From Hymenolepis diminuta (taxonomy: Eukaryota; Platyhelminthes; Cestoda; Cyclophyllidea; Hymenolepididae), in the NCBI GenBank assembly GCA_900708905.1, contig CAADRB010000101.1:243190-307189 (forward strand): DNA of 64,000 nucleotides, given 5' to 3'. Positions within the stretch are counted from its first letter, which is position 1, and every line of letters begins with the position of its first letter. A model generated the notes under the pieces. It ran no database searches. It saw only the letters and a program-made list of their open reading frames with translations, and had not been told where the DNA came from. Of the stretch, positions 13,266-26,175 are shown piece after piece. A program made the position numbers and the translations under genes.

Positions 13266-14256
13266 ATGGTAAGCCAAGTAACAACAGTTTTTACATCTTG
13301 TTTACTTATGTTGATTTATTTAATCTACGACACAATGTTATTTAATTGGATGCGCTTTTTATTACTTTTTATCTCGGTTTTAGTCTAGTCCGAAAGTAGC
13401 ACCAAGTACTCATAGAGATAATTGGGATGCATCTCCCGAGAACAGACGCATTAGACATGGACGTCGAGATCTTTCTCCAGTTCCCCCTCCTCCTGCAGTA
13501 TCTCTTGGTGAAACACGTCGCGTTTTCTTGAAAAGGAAACACGACGATCTTCCAACCGACAATGCCTTTGCAGCTCGCACTATGCAAGAGTTCCTTCGTA
13601 CAGAAAGCGCCAAAGATGATCATTACTCTCCTACAGCAGCTAAACGTCCAAAGTCAAGTGTAATCGTTGTTCCTAAGCCCTCTGTTGATCGGTCCAATAT
13701 ATGTCCCATTCTCGTTCGTGTTTTTTATACTACTGATGGTCGTCATACACCATCATCTGCTTTCACTGACGGAAAGTGTCCCTCAAATGAGGTGCAAATC
13801 AACACCTGGATGAATATTTCCTTAAAAGAACTGTCGCAAGATATCGTTTTCGCAGCCAAGTCACGTTCAGTCGAGAGAAAACGACAGCCTCAACTGAAAA
13901 TTTCACAACCTATCAGACTGCACTACTCCTCCGTATTTCCTGATAATAGTTCTCGGGGTAAGTATCGAAAAAGAGATTTGGGTTTCTGTATAATCAACGA
14001 GTTTGCTGACGGTGAGGTGGAGGCCAAAATTTCGCCTGATGATGGTGATGCCACGCTGGAATCCAAAAAGTTTCAGGTAAGATTCATTTTTGGAAAATAC
14101 CCATTTTGACATCGATCGCCTTTAATTTGATCCTTTTATCCATTTAAGATTGGTGACTTTCTGGATGTGGCTATCTCCAATGTTGGTGAGAGAAGGGTTG
14201 AAGATGGAAATCGTTTTCGAAAAGAGCTGGATAAGAAGGATGCAGGTCGTTTTTAA
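13266..14256 (+). CDS. SAP18: SAP18, Sin3A-associated protein 18
   Basis: SAP18 is a small ubiquitin-fold subunit shared by Sin3-HDAC co-repressor complexes and the nuclear ASAP/PSAP splicing complexes. Exons are 13266-13268, 13384-14076 and 14149-14256, giving 267 residues; introns of 115 and 72 bp are GT-AG. The SAP18 fold starts at about residue 102 (VDRSNICPILVRVF), continues through the family landmark NTWMNISLKEL, and reaches KKFQ then IGDFLDVAIS across the last junction. This matches the conserved QSQKFQIGDYLDIAI region of the family. Residues 2-100 are an extra basic, Arg/Ser/Pro-rich leader not present at this length in vertebrate SAP18 (about 150 residues). The first coding exon is only the ATG, followed at once by GTAAGC. 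The first exon is the least certain part. An AATAAA lies at 14300-14305. Confidence 0.92.
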
Positions 14257-14299
14257 TTGACCTCTGGTTTTCCCTTGTTTACATGTACAGTTTTATCTC

Positions 14300-14305
14300 A
14301 ATAAA
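14300..14305 (+). terminator. SAP18 polyadenylation signal
   Basis: AATAAA lies 44 bases after the SAP18 stop codon, a normal position for 3' end formation of a short 3' UTR. Confidence 0.7.
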
Positions 14306-15060
14306 TATACCATTGTGAGTTGATTAATGAGACGAAACGGTTCCAGAACTCAGTCTGGCGATTCGGTGGTTGAAATTACCGTGGTAAACCCCTTTAGTGG
14401 TTGGGAAATATAAATAATTTTCCTTCTACGTCAAATTGGGTAATTGGTATCCCTCATACATCTTAGATGTTTCTTGCATATTAAGTTGTCTTATGTAACT
14501 GGCATCTTTTTCCAGCTATTTTATTCAATTCTGCTGCGAATAGACTGCATCTTCTAGATTTTGCAGAAAAGGTTTGGGGTTTCTGTCGAAGAGTGTTAAA
14601 TAAAAAAAGATATTTTGAGGTCTGTGGTGTTTTATGGTGGTAGACTGCTAAGCTATTGTTTTCACTTTCTACAATTTTTACAGGCAAGCGTGATAGGGCA
14701 CTTCTATTAAGAAAGAGTGGAAAAGTCCATCTCCTAGCTAATCAGAAATTAGTTAAGAGGTGTGGATGAATCAATCGGGGGTGGAGTTTCGACATCGAGA
14801 AGTTTGATGGAAAGGTCTAAATAGATATGACCAACTTCATTTCAGGCACTTGTTTATTGGTTGGTATTTTATTGCCTGAGATCCTTCTCCAATACAAATC
14901 TCGGTATTTTAACGCGAATTCCTTTTTCGAGTTAAACTTCCTGAAGAAAAATTAAAATTTTATATCGCTTTTTGGGTATTCCACGCCAGTTAATATGAGC
15001 GGGATTGTGTCCGGTTAACACATATCCATCTCATTATTCAAATCCATATCTATATGTTCG

Positions 15061-15215
15061 GAATTAGTCGACCAGTAGATTAGGTTGAGCGATTGGTCGC
15101 GCCGTTCTCAGAACGAGTAAGCCATTAAGCGTCTACGATTATACTCCAGTGACGACAACTTCCAGCACCCGGCTTCCATGTAGCTGGATTACGGGTGCAC
15201 GCCACTACGATCCGG
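15061..15215. repeat. GC-richer block, candidate unclassified repeat
   Basis: About 150 bases with several CG dinucleotides and clearly higher GC than the flanks, and without a long open frame. Such islands in AT-rich flatworm DNA are often old mobile-element pieces, but no diagnostic motif is visible and only one copy is in the window. Confidence 0.25.
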
Positions 15216-16020
15216 GGATTAAATCTTCACATAGAAGACGACATGTCAACAAAAGTTATTGAAATCTCACTTACCTAAATCTGAGCCTACAAAAAGTTGG
15301 GTAAGGCAACTTCAAGCGAATGCTAAACAGGTTGGATGATGAATCCTACCAAGATTTTTGTAGCTCACGTTACTGTGCACCATTCACAACTGAAAGATAT
15401 ACGTAAAAGAAGAATTGTGCGTTTATTCTCGGTGTTATTGATTCTGCAAGTGAAAGTGAGATGATCTGTCAAATGGTAGACTTTGTCTATTAGATGGATG
15501 TTACAAGTATTATGTGAGAAAAGGGCGGCTGAGAAACCATATGAAAAGTTGTCATCAAAATTTCCCTATGCTTTCTTTTGAGGATTAAAATTACGGAAAG
15601 TATCAAATAATAAATAGTTAGCGAATACCTGAACCAGGTGTGTTTCTAAGTCTCAGCCTTGTTCCATTGGATGCGTTTCGACATAACTGACTTGAATTAC
15701 TAAGTTCCAAATAACCTGAACCAATAGTTAAGATTTGGTGTTATGATCATTCATAAGCATTCCAATCAATTTTACCTGAGCATAAAAGAACTCATGTACC
15801 GAATTTACACCCGGACTATGTAGTTGATGGTACCAACTGTCATTTCTAGTGAAGATTCAACCTTGTCTGCTATGACCACTATCTCTGATGATCTCGTCAA
15901 ATCCGAAGGTTAGGGAAAAGATGGTGATTTGATGATGGAAGTGATCACTTCACTCTTTATTCACAAAGTATTAAGTTCTATCGAATTTAGAAATGGAAAT
16001 TAATGCCAATGAGCTGTTGA

Positions 16021-16158
16021 GTACACATAGACCAGTTACCACGAAGATACCTTCAATCTGATGGTACCCTGAACCTGCCCCCAATCACCACCCTCACCTG
16101 TCGTGCTTTTAATAACGTCAATGAGTCAGCCACAGCTACGAACCACATACCTGGAGAT
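16021..16158 (+). pseudogene. Immunoglobulin-domain-like fragment
   Basis: An open frame of 46 codons, bounded by stops at 16018 and 16159. It contains DGTLNLPPIT and then LTCRAFNNVNESATA, the pattern of the E-to-G strands of an I-set Ig domain (hydrophobic strand, Cys in the F strand, small-residue G strand). The usual D-x-G-x-Y-x-C core is damaged because the Asp-Gly-Tyr part is missing. No clear splice sites flank it and no partner exon was found, so it is best read as a decayed exon or gene fragment. Confidence 0.35.
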
Positions 16159-17334
16159 TAACGAAACTGCTTTGTTCCATCCTATCACCAACAGACGAAC
16201 TGAAACCAACAAATAATAATGTGGAGACGTAAATGGTAGCGCGGAACCATATACATTTACCATAATAACACTTGTTTCGTAATAAGGTAGGTACTGATAA
16301 ACCGATTATTATGGTTAAACTTTATTTAATATCATAGTTGTGTTCCTTTGGATAAGCGTAAATTTCAAATTTCAATCTCCACAAAACCGCAGAAAAATGC
16401 AATTATAGAAGCTTGAAAATTTATCCAACTCATACCCTTGACACGGACATGAACTATTCATATTCCTTTAATCAATATTTATATAGATAATTTATTGCTA
16501 TGCTTATATAACTGTTACTAGTCTCGCCCATCTGTTCATAGATGTGGAAGAATTCAAATGAATCAAAGTGATATAATCATATAATTAAATCAACTGGTCA
16601 ACAAGCCCAGAATTGCAGGATAAGAACTCACCCAGAAAACCAAAAGAAAAAATCATGAATTGACTAATATCTCCAAAATTCAAATGAAGCATCATCATTA
16701 TATATTCCTATTCGATCTCTGTTCCGTCTCTTGCTGGGATATTTCCCTACTTCGTATGCTCGAATGTTTATCCCGTGATTAAAACTTGAACCAACTTTGA
16801 GCGTCGTCATGGAACATTTGGGGATACAATAACAGGAGCAATGTTGAAAAAAGCCAACATTCCTAGGAGCCAAATTCCTAATCTTTAATAGCCAGATCAG
16901 AGCTTGTGCACAATAATTCTATGATCATTAACATCCTGGAGACGGTAGACAAACAAAGCGCCGTAATGCGACCGATACAATTTTTCAATATTTGGTCCAT
17001 CAAAAAAAAGATTAACAAGAAGCTAAAAATACGACAGCCTGCATCGTAAATATGACAGAAAACACAAAACATCAATGGTACGCCCAAAAGAGGGATCAAC
17101 CGGATAAAAGACCTGCATGAAAAAGGGCCATACAAAACAGTAAAGAGAGTATTGTATCAAGAAAAAACTATACCCATAGAGAGATAAATTACAGCAACTA
17201 GTATAAGTAGGCGTCCTTAGATATAAAAACGATTATTCAGAATGCCCACCGCTTGTCATTTAAGAGGTGTTGGGATTTTGACCAAAAATTATGATAAGGC
17301 ATTAATAGGAGTACTCTATATATTCACAGAATTT

Positions 17335-18109
17335 CTACAGGTTTTCAATGCATACATCTACAATGCGTAGAGTTACAAGATTGTCCTGGAACACTAAAAA
17401 AGAACAAAGCAATCAAAGACAAAAAATAACTTGATCCCTACCTCGCATAACTCGATGCCGTCTTCTTCGATGAAACTGATACCAAAGTGAGGGATGCTGA
17501 AGGGTCTTTTCAACTACCATGGCGGTAACTAAGACATTGTTTCTGGGGAGAATAGGTCTTCCAACTAGCGTGAAGTCAGAATTTCCCGCTAGGAGTATCT
17601 TTTCAAAGCGAATTATTTCACCAGGCTGAGCCTCCAAAAGTGGGGCTTTGACGGAAATCAAATCATTATTTGTAACTTTAAACTGCTTGCCCGCGAAATG
17701 AATGACCGCAAAATTTCTTGAATTAGCGAGGGCAAGTGATTGAGCTACATTGGCTCGAACCTCTATAGAAAAATTTGAACTGCCTTTAAAACATACCATT
17801 GTACACCTCCAAATCAGAGGCTGAAAGATCCCTATTGAACAAATCTTTATCGAGATCTATGGTAACTCTAAAAGAATGAAAAATATCCCATTTTTCAGCT
17901 TACCTTTCTTCTTCAAGAACACTTTGAATACGATCAATCTTATGCCGACTTGGCTTTCTGGGTGTATTTCGACGGATCCAGTCGAAAAGATCATAGGTGG
18001 TGTGAATATTTTGGAAAATTGTTTGTAAAATCAAAGGAGTAGGTTGAATTTTTTTTGAAAAATACACCCTTGAACCAAGGATTAAACCCCAACGGCAATT
18101 TAGAGCCAT
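17335..18109 (-). CDS. MRPL21: Mitochondrial ribosomal protein L21 (bL21m)
   Basis: Large-subunit protein of the mitochondrial ribosome. Exons high to low: 18109-17904, 17867-17797, 17762-17442, 17393-17335. They sum to 657 bases, exactly 218 residues plus stop (human protein about 205). The N-terminus is rich in Arg, Lys and Ser with few acids, as in a mitochondrial targeting peptide. The bL21 core is clear: FAVIHFAGKQFKV, then EIIRFEKILLAG, FTLVGRPIL, and the basic tail FHRRRRHRVMR. The last exon adds LVTLRIVDVCIENL, matching the family's C-terminal strand. Introns are very short (36, 34 and 48 bp). The start was chosen because an AG splice acceptor directly precedes the ATG. The gene diverges from FOXJ1. 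Confidence 0.94.
17763..17796 (-). other. 34-bp intron in MRPL21
   Basis: GTATGT donor and TATAG acceptor, phase 1. Removal is required: reading through from the upstream exon hits TAA within the intron. Excision joins LEVYNE to VRANVAQS in frame. Confidence 0.85.
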
Positions 18110-18130
18110 CTGAGTGGAAAAAAATAATGA
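18110..18130 (-). promoter_or_regulatory. Splice acceptor directly before MRPL21 start, spliced-leader candidate
   Basis: On the minus strand a T-rich tract ends in CCACTCAG, immediately followed by ATGGCT. This is either the end of a 5' UTR intron or a trans-splice site. In several flatworms the spliced leader ends in AUG and joins exactly here. No upstream 5' UTR exon was identified. Confidence 0.55.
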
Positions 18131-19169
18131 CAGATTGAATGAAAATACGACAAATTCGAGAAAAAACGGAGCTTATCATACAACAGAAAAAGAACAATTG
18201 CTTAAATAATTGAAATTAAAATCTTCTCAAATGCACTGATGAATATCAATTTGACAGACCTTTCACGCCTAGGGTTGTAGGTCATACAAAGGTTGTCATA
18301 CTTATTCGTTAAAAATTCACAAAGTAGTTTTTGATTAAGATTGCAACGGCCATAATCATGATAAACTAGAATGATATTCAATACGCCTTCGGGAGAGATT
18401 TTCGTTTCACATATTTGATATTTCGAAACTTACCTCTAATGTGAACAATCAGTTAAAAGGAGGAGTACAGCTGTTATTAACGCTTCCACAAAATGATACA
18501 CCATGTGTATATTTTCACATGTCAAAGCTGCCGATATCACTAACTTACTCTCATAAATAATTACAAATATTAAATGTATACTTTTTCAAGTATGAAGTTA
18601 AATTATATTACTCATTGAAGAAATGAAGGTATGAAAGGTGATCATTCATACTGATTTGTTTTTGAATTTTATGTGCATTTTTGGTAATTATTCATACGTC
18701 TATCTTATTTAACAAATGAAATTTCATTTTATATGAGACAGTATTTATGATGGACACAAGATTATAGTAAATTTGATATCAGATTAGATTAAAATAAGAC
18801 AGCATAAGTTATAGTACATATAGAATACCACGTAGATTGTAAAATCAATCTTTATGCACCAAAACTGTATAACATTCTATTATAATCAGAAGAAAATGTG
18901 TTCAGTCCATAAATATATTAATTAATTTAATGAATAAAACGCTTTTTGTTTAAAAACATACTTGAAAAAATTATAAGTTACTTATTATGAATCTTTTATG
19001 TTATCAAAAGGTTTGTTTTTCCGGGTCAATTTTATGTGGTAATATATATCTCGGACACCTCGTGCCGCCTTCAAATTTTTGCATTGGTTGTGTCCATTTG
19101 TTACTTTCGTCATTTATAATCATTCAGCTTTATTTATTTATTTAATTAAAAATATTGTTTATCAATGAT
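18131..19169. promoter_or_regulatory. Divergent intergenic region MRPL21 / FOXJ1
   Basis: About 1 kb of very AT-rich sequence between opposite starts. It should hold the FOXJ1 promoter. I looked for an RFX-type X-box, expected from ciliary gene control, and did not find a convincing one. No coding segment is visible. Confidence 0.45.
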
Positions 19170-21497
<2,328 letters not shown>

Positions 21498-21576
21498 ATT
21501 TACTTCTCTTTTATTCTTATTCTCCGTTTGTTGATTTTCACCTCTAAAACACTGACTGCCTGTTTTTTATAACTTT

Positions 21577-21582
21577 ATTAAA
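21577..21582 (+). terminator. Possible FOXJ1 polyadenylation signal (ATTAAA)
   Basis: The common variant hexamer, about 80 bases after the stop codon. Confidence 0.45.
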
Positions 21583-24500
21583 ATAGTTGTGATACACGTG
21601 TATTGAACTGAGAGTTCTTGCACCCCCATCTTTAAACACTAAGAAAACCAAAAGAAATATCTCCGCACTCTTCTTTATCATCTTATCTATCTGCCTTTAT
21701 TTCCCCTTCGTGGTTGTATAGTTCCTTCCGTCCCTTTTAAATAAGTTAATTTTAATTTACCTAAAAGCGCGAGACTGAAAGAAGAAAAGAAAGGGACATG
21801 TGGAGTCTGAAATTCGCCCCGAAACAGTCTCTATCCTTTTGAGTCTGACTTGTGTCTGTTTGAGTTCATTTCTGAGTGCTGATTTTGCACACATTTGTCA
21901 CATTTGAAAGAAAAACCAAATGTGTGCTCGGTTTTGCGCCTTTTCCCTTTGTTAGTTTTTTTTTGAGGTGACTATCGATTTTTTACATACAGTCACACGG
22001 GAATCAGCTGTTACTCAGCCACCTCCCCCCCCCCCTCCAATGTTACTCTTAGCATTTTGCTTCCACCCCTCTGACTTTATTGATTACCTAATGACTCATA
22101 TAAATGGCTTGGTAAAAATTAAGTTATCTTAAGGAGAAAGGAGACATTGTCGTTTTCTGTTATTCTTGTCGTATGGGTTTTAGTGGGGCCATGGGTTTAT
22201 TGAAACCGGAAAAGTGGTGTATCCGGTTCTGGAGAGTTCATTTTAGGTGTAACCCGTTTCTTAATGCGTTGCTGACTCAAACACATGATTCATCTGATAA
22301 CCGTACTTAAATTAGGCTCCTCTGTAAATTAAATCACTCATATATTCCATTCTGAAATGTCCTATGTGCTTAAAAATGAACTATTATAAACGTTAGTAGT
22401 CTTCTTGGATTAGGCATAATTTTGTTTCCTACTGGAAGAAATCTCGCTTAAAGTTAAAGCTAAATGCTCTTAAATATCTAAATATTAGCCTGTGTGGATA
22501 GTTGATATAAGCTCATAGAGGAAATAATTAAATCATTGAACTAAATCTATAATTGTGTTAGGTTTATTACAAAGCGGTCTGCTCTAAATTTAGAAGCATG
22601 ATTACAAATGTAAAAAAACTATTTTGGCGGCAAATTTTGAAGTTCGATCTTTTCATTTAACTCATGTCGCCAGCGTTACATCACGTTTAAGAAAGAGTTC
22701 CTCCCCTTCATCCTCCATTCAGATCGTTTGTGGCTCATTAACTCAGTTTTGTCTCAAAATATCGCAAAACTGACACAAACCATGGTTAGCTTAAAATCTA
22801 AGTAGCTGGAGAAATCCTTCAACGCTTATCCATTCTTACGAATATTAGTATTCTTACTCTCATCATCGAATGTGCTTTTCGGAACTCAAGAAAATGAAAA
22901 AATACATATTTTATGATAAGCAAATTCATAAATTCTAAGGACTATATCATTTAAAGCATTAACACAAAATCTTAACACATATTTCAAACGATCTTTTAAA
23001 TGAATTTTGTCGACGGCCCCCATGTCGATAAATTTCGTAAGAATGTTGTATAACCTATTCTCAGTCAATGCTCAATTCTGGGTTTGCAAAACTACATTTA
23101 ATAATACGACAACATCAAATCAAATGCACTTTATTAATTTGATTTTTTAAAATTAAGTCCATTTGAACAAAAGAACATGTAAAAGGTGTGATTTTGACAG
23201 GGGGCTGTAGCTTTTAGTGAATGGAATAGTAATATAAATGTGGAGATTTCAGTCTCGAAACTAGGGCTCTCATGTAGCGCTGATCGTCGTTAGGGCGTCC
23301 TGGTCCTTCAAGCCACCATTTCCCGAGAGTTTTGAAAGCAAGTGAGTGTAAAATTTGGTAGATCTTGGTTTTCCAAAGTTGAGTTTTGGAGTCGTTTGGA
23401 TTTTCTTAATCTCACCTAATTCAATTCTTTCTGAATTCTTGGGAGGAAGTATACACTCTATTTAATCATCTTTGCTGCAACAGAGCCATTAGTTAGTATG
23501 GGTAAACGAGATATTTTCTTTCAATATTCAAGACGGTAGATGGATATGGTTTTAATATAGTTTGAAATACTTTTGAAACTTCAAATAGCTAGACAATATT
23601 CGGAGTCTAAACAAAGAAATTTCGGGAAAAATGTTATTATGTTGTATTAAATAACATATATTATGACCTTAAAAATCGGTGATAATGTAAGATCATCGGA
23701 TCGAAACACTTATCGGCAGTCAAAGAAGAGTTTTTTGATAGAATTCATCCAGGCATTAAAACTAATGCTTTTACAAGTTTTAATCAGTGGATAGCATCTG
23801 AACATGCGAAAAAGTGAAATAATCCAGTAAGGATTAAATGGTGAACGAATATTAAAGTAATAATATAAAGAGTTTTGCATCATTCAAATTCTGAAAACAT
23901 TTAAATATTGCCTTTAACATGAGGTTGGAGAGGGTAATCTTTAAACACATATTATCATCCAATTTGTAACTTTCCCCTCTTCTCCAGCTAAACATTTTTC
24001 TACAACCTAACTTCTATTAGATAATGTTTAACAATAAATTTCTTTTCTATACAGGGATCTTATAGATAAATGAGAGATTTTGACTATTTCTGTCATTTCA
24101 TTTTCTTTCAGAAGATCTCCGTAATCGCCAACTTTTTAGTCAAGATAGCAGGGTTTATGAATTTCAAGGTTATCAGGGTTTGTTATCTCTCTATCTAGTG
24201 AAGAATTTAATTTAATTCAGTTATTTAAAATGAGGAACATTAAAATTCTATTCAACACCGTTGTATTAATGACTTCAAATTCATGAATCAATTTGCACTA
24301 GTGATTGTGAAATCTATATACTCAGTAAATTTTAATTATCTAGATATTCCGTTCGTAGATTATATTACTACCTAAGATATGACATGATTAAATCTAATGT
24401 CCTCATAATGTCATGTGGTAGTGAAGATTAGAAATGGGACCATGAGAAGAATAGCCCAAAGTCGCACGTAAAAATCTACTCACCCTCATCCACATGTGGA

Positions 24501-26038
24501 TTCAGCCTCACGCAAGTATTCGCTTATGCTAATCACCGAAGTTCTTGCATAATTGTATGACATTTGGTGCCCACATCGCTATTATTATAAGGGTCATACG
24601 AATACGAAGGGAGAGAGGTTTGGAAGTGTAAGAGTGAATAGCGGCGGTACATAACTTTCCCCTTAATTATGCTAATAGCGTATGACTTAGGTCGACTCTA
24701 AAGGAGGAATGGATGACAATGTGAGGGAATGTTAATGGGATGGCGAAATTATCCCCAAGATTAATTCAGTGGAAGCCCTTTGATTCGAGCTACTATGGTT
24801 AGATTACGCCACCAAATATTCATAAAGAATGTATTATATTTTATTAGTTGGTTTATTAGTTAGTTTATTACCAGTTATTAAATTGGTAAAGTAAATATAA
24901 ATTGAACTATTATGATTTAAACATAAATTTATAAATTTCCTCAGTTTATTAATTGAAATGGGAGAACTAAACCAGCTAGATGCAATGGTCCTAAATAAGT
25001 TATATATGCTATTTTTAAAACAATGTAAGCTATTAAATACTTCCATCTTAGCCAACCAATTCTTCTCTAAAGTTGAGAATGACGCCACTACCCAATTCAT
25101 ATGACCACTTTCTTCTGCACTCAGATGAATTTGAACTGGATTTTAACTGGGAAATTAAGAAAGATGAATGAACATTTCCGTTCTCGAAAACCAACATCAA
25201 ATCCAATTATTATCCACTTGCCTTCAAATCTAAGCTCCTAAAAAATGCTCAATAGTCCCATGGAATGCAATCTCTGAGAACAGAGAGGTAATAATAGCAA
25301 TTAGGGTTTCGAAGAAGTCTTGGTTTCAAGACTGAGATCCCTCAATCTACCTTTTCACCCTTTATACTCCTTATTCCAATCGTATGTTAGGGACAACCTT
25401 TTGCTCGAGTGGAGTATATGTTGTCTAAATGTATAGAGATATAATTTATGAGAGGAAACGCTCATGGGAAGGGGTTTATGAAATTCATATTAACGAAAAT
25501 GCTAAAAGCTTGCATTCGGTACATATATTTTTCTTGAACATTCTAAGAGATAGAGATCAGTGTCTATTACTTAAGGGCACAAAAAACCTTTTCTTTTCGG
25601 GACATCTTCATATTTCACACACCGCTTCACTCCAATAAATAATTATATTTCATATGCACTCTCGACTTTACGTAAATGGAAGTAAGATGAGGAGGCACCG
25701 GCCGATTGACCACAAAAAACATAACAATGACCTATCAACTGATAGCCTCTTTTGTTAGGTAGGAGGATGATCTAAGAATAAAGTGAAAAGACGTTTAAGG
25801 TAAGTAGTATTTTCCTGATTTCCTTTATACTACTGCCTCATTCTCTCTTTTAAATGATGAACTACCTTTCCTATTGCTCAGGTTTTGAGAGGTTTCTCTA
25901 TGATTTTCTATGAGAAATAATAACTAAAAGAACAAATTAAATAACATATATTTCATATATCCCTACCCAAAAACAGAAACTTACCTAACCTTTGTCGGTA
26001 AAATGGCATTCCTAATGCTCACTTGTCATTTTTATTAC
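21583..26038. other. Gene-poor region downstream of FOXJ1
   Basis: AT-rich with no convincing gene. It includes an 11-base C run at 22025-22035, typical of slippage-prone sequence. A minus-strand open stretch with a fair acceptor at about 24697-24530 was seen but has no recognisable similarity. Confidence 0.5.
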
Positions 26039-26175
26039 CTATCGGAAGCATGTGGATACAGTCTGGTCTTGATCTCAGCGGTTGGTCCAGGCAAGATGAC
26101 TGAACAAGCTGTCATCGATCCAGAGATAGTTTGACATTCGGCAGCCAAACGTTTGAACTCGCTAAAATAGTCATT
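26039..26175 (-). CDS. Orphan coding exon of unknown gene
   Basis: A well-formed internal exon: acceptor TTAATTTCAG, 137 bases open in only one of the three frames on this strand, and donor GTAATA. It ends in phase 2. The 45 complete codons are balanced in composition, unlike the AT-rich chance frames around them. They include FSEFKRLAAECQTI, SGSMTACSVILPGP and EIKTRLYPHASD. I do not recognise the family. Directly downstream, a 27-base segment (26011-25985) lies between an AG and a strong GTAAGT donor and would keep phase, so a micro-exon is possible; the implied 27-bp intron would be extremely short. Partner exons were not found. Confidence 0.5.

Larger units (their letters stand above)
14306..17334. 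other. Convergent intergenic region SAP18 / MRPL21
   Basis: About 3 kb between the two 3' ends. Most of it is ordinary AT-rich DNA. Two patches stand out: a GC-richer block at about 15061-15215 and an immunoglobulin-like open segment at 16021-16158, both described separately. I see no intact gene. Confidence 0.6.

Noticed and set aside
23270..23340. Minus-strand open bit encoding GNGGLKDQDAL in a slightly GC-richer patch
   Set aside because: Only about 20 codons, no splice sites and no family recognised.
24530..24697. Minus-strand open stretch of 55 codons after a TTTAG acceptor
   Set aside because: Composition and sequence resemble no known protein. The phase needed to follow the orphan exon at 26039 reads a different frame that stops after ten codons.
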